Notes: generated from the letters alone by a model not told the origin. A DNA stretch of 64,000 nucleotides from Paenibacillus sp. V4I7 (GCF_030817275.1 NZ_JAUSZD010000002.1:1364001-1428000); one strand, 5' to 3'. Positions 15,618 through 24,309 are shown, numbered from the stretch's first letter. Made by a program: numbers and translations.

Positions 15618-16616
15618 TTATTTAGAAAACCAATTTTGAAGCAATTCTGCTTCCTTTGTAGTGTGAAGTCCAGCTTTACGTGTTTCGTCAGTAGGGCGAG
15701 TTCTATCCCACTTCCAAGTATCAATAACTGTTTCTGCCAATGGTCGCGTTGTAAAGCCGGCTGTGAAAATTTTTGAGTTGTTGACATCAAACATGCCATG
15801 CAAGGACTTAAGCCATAGCGGGAGTTCCTTCCATTCACCGACTTCGTTGCTGTTCAGAAAATCGTTATCCACCCACACAAAATTCGCGTCAGAATGGGAC
15901 ACAGATTTGCATGTCTCCAGGAGTTCGCCCATCGTATACGTAGCACCGCTAACGTTGAAGATACCTGTTACGCTTTCCTCAACCGCACGGATGTTCCAGT
16001 CGGCCAGATCGCGTACGTCAACCGTTTGTATTTGGCGATTCACTCCTTCTGGAACCAACACGTCGCCTCCTTTTGCGACTCTCGTTGGCCAATAGGTGAA
16101 GCGGTCGCTGTAATCGTAAGGTCCCACGATCAGCCCAGGTCGAATGTGGAGCACACGACCAGGCAGGAGTGTTTCGAGTTCCTGTTCGCATAACGCTTTT
16201 AATGCCCCATACTCCGGACCATAGTAAGGTCCAGCGCCTTCAGTTGTAACTTCCTCCAACCTTTCTGAAGAAATGGTACTGACAGGAGAGTTTTCATCAA
16301 CTCTCTGAGTTAGATCGTTGTAAACAGAAACGCTAGAGATGAACGTATAATGTTTTACTGCATTTTTCAAAAATTCTGCTGATTGGCGCACAATATTCGG
16401 GAAGAAACCACAAGTGTCAATCACTGCATCCCAATGTCGACCTCTGAGTGCCTCCAAGTTGTCTTTCCGATCACCGATTAATCGTTCTACGTTCGGGAAC
16501 ATATCGATGGAGCTGTTTCCGCGATTGAACAACGTTACTTCATGTCCACGTGCCAATGCAGCTTCAGTCAAAAAACGGCCAACAAAGCGAGTTCCCCCAA
16601 GAATCAACAGTTCCAT
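15618..16616 (-). CDS. NAD-dependent epimerase/dehydratase-family protein
   Basis: A 332-residue extended-SDR protein. The N-terminal Rossmann motif is LILGGTRFVGRFL. Then come LFNRG, DAVIDTCGF, FISSVSVYND and a YGALKALCE motif (catalytic Tyr-x3-Lys, in YGALK). The IRPGLIVGPYDYSDRFTYW block and the order of motifs match reductases related to plant CSP41 and isoflavone reductase-like proteins common in Bacillales. Substrate unknown. It is a single gene on the minus strand with a good AGGAGG site before 16616. Confidence 0.88.
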   Translation of the reverse strand: MELLILGGTRFVGRFLTEAALARGHEVTLFNRGNSSIDMFPNVERLIGDRKDNLEALRGRHWDAVIDTCGFFPNIVRQSAEFLKNAVKHYTFISSVSVYNDLTQRVDENSPVSTISSERLEEVTTEGAGPYYGPEYGALKALCEQELETLLPGRVLHIRPGLIVGPYDYSDRFTYWPTRVAKGGDVLVPEGVNRQIQTVDVRDLADWNIRAVEESVTGIFNVSGATYTMGELLETCKSVSHSDANFVWVDNDFLNSNEVGEWKELPLWLKSLHGMFDVNNSKIFTAGFTTRPLAETVIDTWKWDRTRPTDETRKAGLHTTKEAELLQNWFSK

Positions 16617-16971
16617 TCGAAAGCCTCCTTATGTACGAAATGAATCGTTTAATCATTTTTTTTCATTCTGGTTCATTAATCGTTCGGTACAAACATCCTC
16701 TTTTCCTTCCTAAACATCCAAGTTTTTTAAATGCAAGGGATATAAAACCTTTCCTCCGTCATAGACATGCCAACGCGTGCGAGATATAGTCACGACTTTC
16801 CTGCAGGGATAATGCAGACGACAGAGCCTATACTAGACGATCTATTGAACTAGCGGATAACTATAGTTGAGAAGGAGTTGCATCTTCTAAAGCAGCTCCT
16901 CTTTGATTTTTTTTGGTGGTTTGATTAAACTATATTGTAAAAAGGGATTTCATTGAAAGGGCAGGGATACA
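16617..16971. other. intergenic region with repeat R5, no gene
   Basis: 355 bp between the divergent epimerase and UPF0158 genes. Apart from the R5 repeat I see no coding sequence or clear promoter; the sequence just before 16972 carries GGGCAGGG as a weak binding site. Confidence 0.4.
16849..16900 (+). repeat. dispersed intergenic hairpin repeat, copy R5
   Basis: The head ACTAGCGGATAACTATAG is followed by AGGAGTTGC / GCAGCTCCT (16873-16881 and 16892-16900). A T-rich tail makes this copy terminator-like. Confidence 0.7.
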
Positions 16972-17448
16972 ATGAAGAAAAAAGCAACAGTGAAATTAGA
17001 TGATCTAATTAATGAGATTGATATTCAAATGGACGAGACCTTTACATATATAAACACTCATACGGGAGAAGTTATTACATTAACAAGAGAAGAGATAAGA
17101 GCCGCAGAAGATGAAGAACCACTTGAAAAGTTTCCGGATTGGCAAAGAGAGAACATTGAAACAGCCATAAAAATTATTGAAGATGAAAACGATGTTTACT
17201 TGGATTTCACACTAAGAAACGAGTACCATGAGTATGAAATAATAGAAGAATTTATCGGAACATTAAGCGAAGATGAGGTTAGAGAAGAATTGTTTGGAGC
17301 TATTCAAGGAAGAGGGGCATTTAGAAGATTTAAGGACGGGATCATAGAACATGGCGTTGAAAAACAATGGTATGAATTCAAAGAAAAAAAGTTAAAGGAA
17401 TTAGTTATCGATTGGTGTGAAGCGAAGGATCTTGTAATAGAGGAATGA
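16972..17448 (+). CDS. UPF0158-family protein
   Basis: A 158-residue acidic protein. The start KLDDLINEIDIQMDETFTYINTHTGEVI, the middle FPDWQRENIETAIKI and the C-terminal block GRGAFRRFKDGI, then WYEFKEKKLKELVIDWC are hallmarks of UPF0158 proteins. Function is not known. No membrane or signal segments. An IS1182-like element is inserted 55 bp downstream of its stop. Confidence 0.88.
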   Translation: MKKKATVKLDDLINEIDIQMDETFTYINTHTGEVITLTREEIRAAEDEEPLEKFPDWQRENIETAIKIIEDENDVYLDFTLRNEYHEYEIIEEFIGTLSEDEVREELFGAIQGRGAFRRFKDGIIEHGVEKQWYEFKEKKLKELVIDWCEAKDLVIEE

Positions 17449-17560
17449 AGTAAAACTGGTACTATCAAGAAACAAGAGCAGTTGTAGATGAACATTGCAA
17501 AAAGAGGGTGTCCCAAAAGTCATAAAATGACTGAGGGGCATCCTCTCATTTTGTAAACAA

Positions 17561-17626
17561 AAAGAAACCGTTCTTTGGTAAAATGGAGGTACCACCCAAC
17601 CACTTACAAAAGGAGACGGTTTCTTT
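17561..17626 (+). promoter_or_regulatory. inverted repeat able to mask the transposase start
   Basis: AAAGAAACCGT (17561-17571) pairs with ACGGTTTCTTT (17616-17626), which lies directly between the AGGAG site (17611-17615) and the TTG start (17625). In a read-through transcript the stem would hide the start; a transcript begun inside the element after 17571 would escape it. This is a known way for IS elements to limit transposase made from outside promoters. It is inferred here. Confidence 0.55.
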
Positions 17627-19194
17627 GTACATTCAATATACCATGGATCAACTTTGCCTGCCAATGGACTTGGAGGAAGATATTCCTCAAAATCACCTCG
17701 TTCGCATTGTAAACGCCGCCGTGAATCAACTGGATGACGTCATTTTCGACGCAGCTTACCCTGGAGGCGGAAGAGATAGCTATCACCCTAAGATGCTAAC
17801 AAAAAGTGATCATTTATGCCTACACCCAGCGTATTTACTCCTCCCGACAGATCGCCAAGGCTGTCCGCGAAAACGTCATGTTCATGTGGATTGCAGGCAG
17901 ACAACGACCCGACTTCCGCACCATTAACCGTTTTCGTTCTGAACGGATGAAAGCCCTGCTGGAGACCGTATTTACCGCGGTTCTTCAATTTTTGGCCGAC
18001 GAGAAGTACGTTCAACTAGAGCACTATTTTGTTGACGGTACTAAAATTGAAGCGAATGCCAATCGGTATACCTTTGTTTGGGGTAAAGCGGTTGTGAAGC
18101 ATAAGGCCAAGCTTCAGGAGAAAGTGCAGACGCTGTTTGCCACGATCGAAGAAGCTGAGAAGCAAGAAGAGCAGATGCATGTTGGCCAAGACCTAAGCGA
18201 ACTGGGCGGAGCGTCTGAGATCACAAGTGAAAAATTAGAGATCGCTGTCAAACAATTGGAAGAAAGACTGCAGGAAAACCCGAAGGACAAGTCGCTAAAG
18301 AAAGCCGTGCGCACACTTCGAAAAGATCTTCTTCCTCGACTTCAAAAGTATGAAACACATGAAGAAATTTTAGGGAGTCGGAATAGCTACAGTAAGACCG
18401 ACAAAGATGCTACGTTCATGCGGATGAAAGAAGATCATATGCGAAACGGCCAACTTAAGCCGGGTTACAATGTACAGATCGGCACTGAAAATCAATTTAT
18501 CCTCGGCTACAGCGTACACCAACGGCCTACCGATACACGCTGCCTCATCCCTCATCTTGAAAAAGTAAAATCGCAACTAGGCAAGCTGCCGAGCACGATC
18601 ATCGCTGATGCGGGATATGGCGGCGAAGAGAACTACGACTATTTAGAGCAAAATGAAGTCGAAGCCATCGTCAAATATAGCACCTATCACCGTGAGAAAA
18701 ACAAAGCGTGGCAAAAGGATATTAGTAAAATCGACAACTGGACCTATGACGAAGAACAAGATACGTGGACATGTGCGACAGGACAACCCCTCATTTTCCG
18801 CAGAGCAAGCAAAGAGAAAACGGAGAGTGGATATGAAATCGAGTACCGCCATTACCGGAGTGCAAGCTGTGAAGGTTGCCCGCTGAAACCACAGTGTACG
18901 AAAGCCCAAGGTAATCGCGAAGTTAAAGTAAGCATGAACTACTTGCGATTAAAGAACCAAGCGCGCAACAAACTCCGTAGCGAAGAAGGTTACGCGCTAG
19001 CAGTACGGCGTATGATTGAGCCAGAGCCTGTGTTTGGTGACATCAAGAACAACCGCGGATTCAAAAGATTCCTGCTTCGAGGCTTACCCAAAGTAAGTCT
19101 AGAGGTCGGGTGGCTTTCGCTTGCCCATAACTTGCTGAAGAAAGCAGCGATGGACGCTAAAAATAAAGGAGCTAAGCACGTACAAGCCGCTTAG
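17625..19194 (+). pseudogene. IS1182 transposase, frameshifted
   Basis: The first frame starts at TTG 17625 after AGGAG and gives MDQLCLPMDLEEDIPQNHLVRIVNAAVNQ-like sequence to the block GGGRDSYHPKMLTK near 17795. An extra A in ACAAAAAGTG then shifts it. The second frame carries VIIYAYTQRIYSSRQIAKAV, the RPDFRTINRFR block, the DDE-bearing YFVDGTKIEAN and IADAGYGGEENYDYL regions and the end MIEPEPVFGDIKNNRGFKRFLLRG. Total is about 520 codons, normal for IS1182. The A-run could be a read error or, less likely, a slippage site. Confidence 0.85.
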
Positions 19195-19203
19195 CTCCTT
19201 TTT
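19168..19203 (+). terminator. terminator overlapping the transposase 3' end
   Basis: GGAGCTAAGC (19168-19177) and GCTTAGCTCC (19189-19198) form a perfect 10-bp stem followed by TTTTT. It includes the transposase stop codon. Confidence 0.85.
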
Positions 19204-19303
19204 CATTCAAATATTCACTTTTTCTAACGATCTGGAGTGTCCTACACACCAAGACTATCATGGCTTTTGGGACACCCTCCTTTTTTCTTGGCTGAAAACC
19301 TTA

Positions 19304-19609
19304 TTGAATGTCTTTCTATATTTATCCGATAAAAAACCTTCAAAATTTTCAAAACCGGCAGCAGCTTTAGGGCTACTGGTTATTTACAGTATGAAAGATG
19401 TCAGTTTTAACCACGGTGTCCCTGAACTAATCTCTGTCACGATAGTTGCTTTACTCCATATTTGGCGAAGAAACATGCTCTTATCAATTGCAAGCGGTAC
19501 GATCGTCTACATGTTAATTGAAATGTTAAATCAGATTGATACTAAGAACCATTTTTCCTCGCCATTCCCCGGTACTTGCCTCAGATATGTTCAAGCCGGC
19601 ATGTTGTAG
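19304..19609 (+). pseudogene. azlD: azlD-type branched-chain amino acid permease fragment, 5' cut by the IS
   Basis: The frame matches the C-terminal part of AzlD, the small partner of the AzlC exporter: LLVIYSMKDVSFNHGVPELISVTIVALLHIWRRNMLLSIASGTIVYMLI. The family's first transmembrane helix and the 'TRxLPF' start are absent, and the IS1182 element ends only 25 bp upstream. No azlC gene is nearby. The reading frame after YMLIEM also departs from the family, so the 3' end may be changed too. Confidence 0.72.
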
Positions 19610-19702
19610 TAGGGCATTTGAATAATAGGTATTATGCCTAAAACCATTGGCATGGCTCCTTCATAGAATACAAAGTTAAAACCTTATGAAGGGAAGAGAT
19701 AT

Positions 19703-20083
19703 ATGGACATTCCAATAACCGGATTTGTCATGCATTCCAATGATGAAAACGCAAAACACTCACATAAGTTGTTTATTACTTCTTGGAATGGTCGTCCTGT
19801 TCATGTTCATCCGTTTTCAGGAATTACCTCATTTGATGATGGACATAATCACCAATACGCAGGTATGACAGAACCAGCACCAAGCGGAGTCCAACATGTT
19901 CATAATTATTACGCAGAAACTTCATTTAATGGGGGTCATACTCATATTATTCAAGGAACCACAGGACCATCTATTCCCTTGCCAAACGGAGGGCATATTC
20001 ATTATTTCCAAGGTTATACAACAATAAATGGAATGCATCCTCATTCGCACATGTATAGCGGCAACACAGGCAACGAACTGTAA
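19703..20083 (+). CDS. YmaF-family histidine-rich protein
   Basis: A 126-residue protein built of repeated His-x-His units: HSHK, HVHP, HNHQ, HVHN, HTHI, HIHY and HPHSHM. Most are preceded by Gly-Gly or Asp-Gly and spaced 16-25 residues apart (SFDDGHNHQYAG, SFNGGHTHIIQG, PNGGHIHYFQG). This is the YmaF family, function unknown; the regular HxH pairs suggest metal binding on a repetitive beta structure. There is no signal peptide. The ATG at 19703 follows GAAGGGAAGAG. It stands alone. Confidence 0.85.
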   Translation: MDIPITGFVMHSNDENAKHSHKLFITSWNGRPVHVHPFSGITSFDDGHNHQYAGMTEPAPSGVQHVHNYYAETSFNGGHTHIIQGTTGPSIPLPNGGHIHYFQGYTTINGMHPHSHMYSGNTGNEL

Positions 20084-20171
20084 TTATAGCTTTATAAGTA
20101 GATTAAAAGTAACCTAGAATAGTGTTTCAAGCCTTCTCAAAGATTCGGGTTCTAAATTTCTGGAGACTAAA

Positions 20172-20230
20172 ATAGCTCAATAACACCTTAGACGAGGCTG
20201 CCGGCATGATCGGCAGCCTCGTTAAGCTAT
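20172..20230 (+). repeat. dispersed intergenic hairpin repeat, copy R6
   Basis: A perfect 11-bp stem CGAGGCTGCCG / CGGCAGCCTCG (20193-20203 and 20211-20221) with loop GCATGAT is preceded by AATAGCTCAATAACACC. The core and loop are almost the same as in R3 (loop GCACGAT), which shows common descent. Confidence 0.8.
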
Positions 20231-20318
20231 TTGGCGGATTTCAATTGTATAAGGCCGCAACAGCATGCAATTGAATACGTATAAAATATATGGGAATTTA
20301 GTGAGTTATGGAGGTATT

Positions 20319-20515
20319 ATGTTCGAGTTACAAACTTATCTGGCAAAACCACCAAAGTTACTTGAAATTGAATTCGGATCTGATTTAGCAGAAGTTTATA
20401 AATATCAACGCGAGAAACTTTATATTGCTATGAATGATGCAGAGAACTAAGAAATCTTATTGAAAATAAGAAATTCGATCCTCGAACTGAAACGTATTTT
20501 AAGCTGTATGGTTAA
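20319..20515 (+). pseudogene. small unknown gene, frameshifted
   Basis: The ATG at 20319 has a GGAGG site 4 bp away. The frame gives MFELQTYLAKPPKLLEIEFG and ends at a stop near 20450. The next frame continues smoothly (RNLIENKKFDPRTETYFKLYG) to a stop at 20515. Read together this would be a protein of about 65 residues with one indel. I do not recognise the family. Confidence 0.45.
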
Positions 20516-20665
20516 CCTAGGGGTATTTCACAGATCGGCAGATATGTCTGAACCTGAGAGAATACTCAGACGAATTGAACGATGTGAATCACTATTGGAC
20601 TAAGTTATACCGTTAAAAGCGATTATGGACCGAGCTGAAGGCCGGGAAAAAGTACCAGCGGAAAC

Positions 20666-21376
20666 TTAGGTGTTAGACCTGCGGAGCAGAAAGGGGAGGT
20701 ACATGAAAATGAAAATAATCACCGCCACCCCCTCCAGGGATAACAAGTACCACGGCCAAGGCCCCAGATAATTAAGCAACGTATCTCCGGACGGTTTTTC
20801 TGTGACGAATAGGTAGTTTCCTCCTGTTATCCAATTTACGGGGATGATTACTGCCAAAAGACCGTTCATAATCAGAAGTACTCTCCAAATCGAACGCCAC
20901 GTTGGCCGATAGCCATGCACCCAGGTCATATACAAGGCAACCCATACAATGGCGCCATGACCGATAAAAAAGTAAAAATAAGTGAAATGGGGAAATCCGG
21001 ACAGGATGGCCGCCGGTGTCAGCAATGCCTGTATGGCACCGCCGGCACCTGCAAAATATAAAAATTCATATATCCGATAAAATGGAAAAAGCAGTATGAC
21101 GATGGTCAAGATGTAGCTGATGCTGCATAGCTGGAGGGGAAGGGACTGCTCTAAGGAAAACTGCTCGAAATAAAAATACCATCCGTACAATAAGACTTCA
21201 AACACGATGAGGAGCGTGAAAAGTCCAAACCTGATTCTGTTCTTCCAGTCTTCGTGGCGAAGCGAGTTTTTAAACCGATACAGCAGCAGAACCAGTAAAG
21301 CTATTCCGACAAGCGGAAGAATATGTTGTGGAGTAAACATGGCAAAAGGATACTCCGTTTCCGAAAACCAGTCCAT
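20666..21376 (-). CDS. YwaF-like (TIGR02206) membrane protein
   Basis: A 236-residue protein with about seven transmembrane helices. The start MDWFSETEYPFAMFTPQHILPLVG, then PLQLCSISYI, FGxHGAxVW-type sequence (FIGHGAIVWVALYM), IPVNWITGGNYLFVTEKP and GPWPWYLLSLEG are typical of the YwaF/TIGR02206 family. Function unknown. The gene is monocistronic on the minus strand, and the nearest upstream gene is divergent. Confidence 0.88.
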   Translation of the reverse strand: MDWFSETEYPFAMFTPQHILPLVGIALLVLLLYRFKNSLRHEDWKNRIRFGLFTLLIVFEVLLYGWYFYFEQFSLEQSLPLQLCSISYILTIVILLFPFYRIYEFLYFAGAGGAIQALLTPAAILSGFPHFTYFYFFIGHGAIVWVALYMTWVHGYRPTWRSIWRVLLIMNGLLAVIIPVNWITGGNYLFVTEKPSGDTLLNYLGPWPWYLLSLEGVAVIIFIFMYLPFLLRRSNT

Positions 21377-21631
21377 AAAAATCCACTTCCCTTTATTGGA
21401 AATTATATAGCTATTCTGCGAACTATTTTATCCATACTTGAAATGGTACAAACCTGAAAGACGTACAGAAACATTTGGTTTATTTTCATCAATATAAACC
21501 ATAAAGAATCACAACAGTAAATTTCAGCTTTTTCTTAGCGTATAGAAACTTATAGAGTTCTAATTTGTAGATCAGTTGGAGATAAAAGGTTCCACTTTTG
21601 GTAATCCTATACCAAAAGGTGGTGTTTTATA

Positions 21632-21913
21632 TTGTGGATTATAAAAACAGAACATAAAAGAGATGAAGATGGTGGGACGGTAGCTCTAGAATTGGAAACC
21701 GATGATAAGCGTCTTGATGTTAATGTTAGATGGGATGGTTGTACAGAAATTCACGTATATTCAGTTACAGAAGAAAATCGTGAACTTAAAGATACTTTTC
21801 ATACGTGTGATTTAAAAGGATTTATTGATACGTTGAAGACCCTTGATAACGTTTGTCAGGATTACTTTGGTGAGGGAAGTTATTGGGAACGAAAAAAAGA
21901 TGAAGAGGAATAG
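21632..21913 (+). CDS. hypothetical small acidic protein
   Basis: A 93-residue protein I do not recognise, starting at TTG after AAAGGTGG. It reads WIIKTEHKRDEDGGTVALELETDDKRLDVNVRWDG and ends in GEGSYWERKKDEEE. The pattern is beta-rich with an acidic tail. A hairpin (CCACTTTTGGTA / TACCAAAAGGTGG, 21593-21621) overlaps its binding site and could hinder translation. No family or partner is evident. Confidence 0.55.
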   Translation: MWIIKTEHKRDEDGGTVALELETDDKRLDVNVRWDGCTEIHVYSVTEENRELKDTFHTCDLKGFIDTLKTLDNVCQDYFGEGSYWERKKDEEE

Positions 21914-22028
21914 CGTACGCGAAGCAATTACAATAGAATATTCCGATAATGACCCGCAAAATGCTGGTTTTCGTTTTTTATTCGGATAAGTAAGGTGTTC
22001 TAGTAGCCTGTTCGGAGTAATTGTTTTG

Positions 22029-22086
22029 TTAGCAACGCTAGTTCAAAAAAGTGGAGGAGCTTGTCAGCGTTGCAGCTCCTTTTTTC
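22029..22086 (+). repeat. dispersed intergenic hairpin repeat, copy R7
   Basis: The head TAGCAACGCTAGTTC is followed by AGGAGCT / AGCTCCT (22055-22061 and 22074-22080) and a run of T, like a terminator. It sits directly upstream of a headless gene fragment (22115). Confidence 0.65.
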
Positions 22087-22114
22087 ATTGAGGTACGGAA
22101 AACGATAATATAAT

Positions 22115-22531
22115 CACTCAAGTGCCGGGTTAAAGTTCATCTATCATAACCACGACTTTGAGTTCGCGAAATATGAAGGAAAAACAGGCATGGAGATTTT
22201 ATTTGAGGAGTCGGATCCAGATAGCGTGAATTTCGAGCTGGACGTTTATTGGGTGCAAGCTGGTGGGGCCGATCCGATCGAGTGGATTCGAAAGATGGAA
22301 GGAAGAATGAAGGTTGTTCATTTCAAGGACATGATTGTGACACCGGATCGGAAACAGCGTTTTTCGGAAGTCGGCGAAGGTAATATGAATTTCAAAGGGA
22401 TTATTCAAGCATGCGAGGAGATCGGCGAGGAGTGGGCCGCGGTCGAGCAGGACGACTGTTATGACCGTAATCCTTTCGAAAGTTTGGAGATCAGCTTTAC
22501 CAATCTTGCAAAATTAGGGTTAAAAGCATAG
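22115..22531 (+). pseudogene. xylose-isomerase-like TIM-barrel epimerase, 5' half lost
   Basis: The frame begins in mid-protein (AGLKFIYHNHDFEF), with the HNHDFEF metal-site strand, then NFELDVYWVQAGGADP, VVHFKDM and AAVEQDDCYD, a normal C-terminal half of the sugar phosphate isomerase/epimerase (IolE/IolI-like) family. The first 120 or so residues and any start are absent, and repeat R7 lies where they should be. It is a remnant of a sugar-acid or inositol pathway gene. Confidence 0.75.
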
Positions 22532-22566
22532 ATGAACTTACGCTTAAGATTGTAATGAGACATTAC

Positions 22567-22595
22567 TTGACATCTTCAAAGTGGTATATTATAGT
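22567..22595 (+). promoter_or_regulatory. promoter of the TerC-family gene
   Basis: TTGACA (22567-22572) and TATAGT (22590-22595) are 17 bp apart. The transcript would have a leader of about 155 bases before the TTG at 22760. I do not find the yybP-ykoY manganese-riboswitch consensus in it. Confidence 0.65.
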
Positions 22596-22759
22596 CGGAC
22601 AAGCTAATAAGAAAAGGCATTTACATCAAGGTCTTGAGGAAAAAGGCAGTAACGGTACAATCAAAGCCTTGAACACAGGGAAATCCTAGGCTCAATTGAA
22701 CTTAGGTTATAAGTGACAACTTTATCATGACCATTCTTACATAGAGAGGAGAAGTACTG

Positions 22760-23533
22760 TTGGATTCACTTTGGTTGGAGTATGCATGGGCATTATTGAT
22801 TCTTATTGGATTGGAAGGTTTGCTATCGGCGGATAATGCCCTTGTTTTGGCGGTTATCGCGAAGCATTTACCGGAGGACCAGAAGAAGAAAGCCATTAAT
22901 TATGGGATCATTATGGCTTTTGTTTTTCGCTTCGCCGCTCTGTTTGCGATATCGTTTATTGCGAACGTCTGGCAAATACAGGCGATCGGAGCAGCTTATC
23001 TTCTATACCTTGGGTTAAAGCACATAATCAAAGCGCGTTTCGGCAAGGAAAACGAGAACATCCGCGAGGACATAAAAAAAGATGCTGCAGGAAAAGGCTT
23101 CTGGCCAACCGTAGGAAAAATTGCTCTTGCGGATCTCGCCTTTGCGATTGATTCCATTCTTGCTGCAGTAGCTCTAGCACTTGGTCTCCCGGACTCACCG
23201 CTTCGTGATTTCGGGGGTATGGACGGAGGACAATTCATTGTTGTCGTGCTTGGTGGAGTCGCTGGGCTCGTCCTAATCAAATTCGCGGCTACTTGGTTTG
23301 TAAAGCTGCTTGGTCAGAGGCCGGCACTGGAGACCACGGCTTACGCGATCGTGGCATGGGTCGGCGTGAAGCTCGCTGTGATTACCCTGGCCCATCAAGA
23401 TATTGGTGTGTTAGATCATCATTTCCCGCATAGCACTGGCTGGTCCCTTATCTTCTATGGTGTATTAGTTGCGATCGCCCTTCTCGGTTGGTTTGCGCCT
23501 GCGAAAAAAAGTTCACAGGCTGATCAGCTCTAG
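22760..23533 (+). CDS. TerC-family membrane protein
   Basis: A 257-residue integral membrane protein of the TerC family (Bacillus YceF/YkoY type), starting at TTG after GAGAGGAG. Conserved acidic motifs are LEGLLSADNALVLAVIAKHLP in the first helix and ALADLAFAIDSILAAVAL in the middle, both expected to bind a divalent cation. About seven helices. Relatives export manganese or help metal loading of exported proteins. It stands alone, with a long leader and the terminator 23569-23596. Confidence 0.9.
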   Translation: MDSLWLEYAWALLILIGLEGLLSADNALVLAVIAKHLPEDQKKKAINYGIIMAFVFRFAALFAISFIANVWQIQAIGAAYLLYLGLKHIIKARFGKENENIREDIKKDAAGKGFWPTVGKIALADLAFAIDSILAAVALALGLPDSPLRDFGGMDGGQFIVVVLGGVAGLVLIKFAATWFVKLLGQRPALETTAYAIVAWVGVKLAVITLAHQDIGVLDHHFPHSTGWSLIFYGVLVAIALLGWFAPAKKSSQADQL

Positions 23534-23568
23534 GTTCAACATCCAGACTGCCCTTCATTGCTGACAGG

Positions 23569-23596
23569 TGGCCATCCCCTAAAGGATGGCCATTTT
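23569..23596 (+). terminator. terminator of the TerC gene
   Basis: TGGCCATCC and GGATGGCCA form a 9-bp stem followed by TTTTG, about 36 bp after the stop codon. Confidence 0.8.
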
Positions 23597-23656
23597 GCAT
23601 TTGGACTTTACCTGCAGGTTAGTTGATCAAGTCATAAATTGAATAGTTTTAGTTAT

Positions 23657-23692
23657 GAGCATTTCTTTGTAATGAGAAATGCTTTTTATTTT
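23657..23692 (+). terminator. hairpin with T tail upstream of the DUF2975 gene
   Basis: AGCATTTCT (23658-23666) and AGAAATGCT (23675-23683) are followed by TTTTATTTTTG. As no gene lies between it and the TerC terminator, it is a second stop or an attenuator-like structure. Confidence 0.6.
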
Positions 23693-23816
23693 TGTTTAAA
23701 AATAAAAGGGAATGTAGAAAACAATCATAATACATTGTGTAACAACTAAAATATATTGATAAACGATAAATTATGTGCTAAAGTCAAATTAACAATAAAT
23801 AGGTGAGGTGCTTTTT

Positions 23817-24299
23817 ATGAAACGAGGAACAACACTCTTTTTAAAGATAGCTGTTATTCTTATTGGAATCCCAGTTCTTGCTTTGTGCATATTTTTGGTG
23901 CCTGAGATAGGGAATTTTGCAGCAGAATTGTATCCAGATATTCCTTATCTGAAATATCTCGTTTTCATTGATTTGTATGCAACGGCGATACCTTTTTACT
24001 TTGCTCTGTATCAAGCTTTTAAACTTTTAAGCTATATTGACAAGAACGAGGCTTTCTCTGAATTATCTGTTCGAGCTTTAAAGAATATAAAATACTGTGC
24101 AATCACATTCAGCAGCTTGTATGTAGTAGGCATGCCACTCTTCTATCTCGTGGCGGAGAAAGACGATGCCCCAGGTATCATAGTAATCGGACTGGTCATG
24201 ATTTTTGCCTCCATGGTGATTGCCGTTTTTGCTGCTGTTCTCCAAAGACTTTTAAAAGAGGCTATTGATATAAAATCAGAAAATGACTTAATAGTCTGA
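23817..24299 (+). CDS. DUF2975 (YoaS-like) membrane protein
   Basis: A 160-residue protein with four transmembrane helices. The pattern LFLKIAVILIGIPVLALCIFLVP, then YLKYLVFIDLYATAIPFYFALYQAFKLLSYID and the ending FAAVLQRLLKEAIDIKSENDLIV matches DUF2975. The ATG at 23817 follows AGGTGAGG. It is 10 bp upstream of an XRE-type regulator; DUF2975 and YozG-like regulators are a common pair (yoaS-yozG in B. subtilis). Role unknown. Confidence 0.85.
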   Translation: MKRGTTLFLKIAVILIGIPVLALCIFLVPEIGNFAAELYPDIPYLKYLVFIDLYATAIPFYFALYQAFKLLSYIDKNEAFSELSVRALKNIKYCAITFSSLYVVGMPLFYLVAEKDDAPGIIVIGLVMIFASMVIAVFAAVLQRLLKEAIDIKSENDLIV

Positions 24300-24309
24300 G
24301 GTGAATAAC

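Larger units (their letters stand above)
17504..19279 (+). mobile_element. IS1182-family insertion sequence
   Basis: The element is about 1776 bp long. It begins GAGGGTGTCCCAAAAGTCAT and ends with the inverted match ATGGCTTTTGGGACACCCTC, giving terminal repeats with one or two mismatches. It carries a single frameshifted transposase gene with a terminator overlapping its end. No convincing target duplication is visible beside the ends; both flanks are A/T runs. It lies between the UPF0158 gene and a 5'-truncated azlD. Confidence 0.88.

Noticed and set aside
22596-22759. Manganese (yybP-ykoY) riboswitch in the TerC leader
   Set aside because: A long leader before a TerC-family gene made this likely, but neither the GGGGAGUAGC-type nor the GUCNNCANCA-type conserved parts can be found; only weak hairpins are visible.
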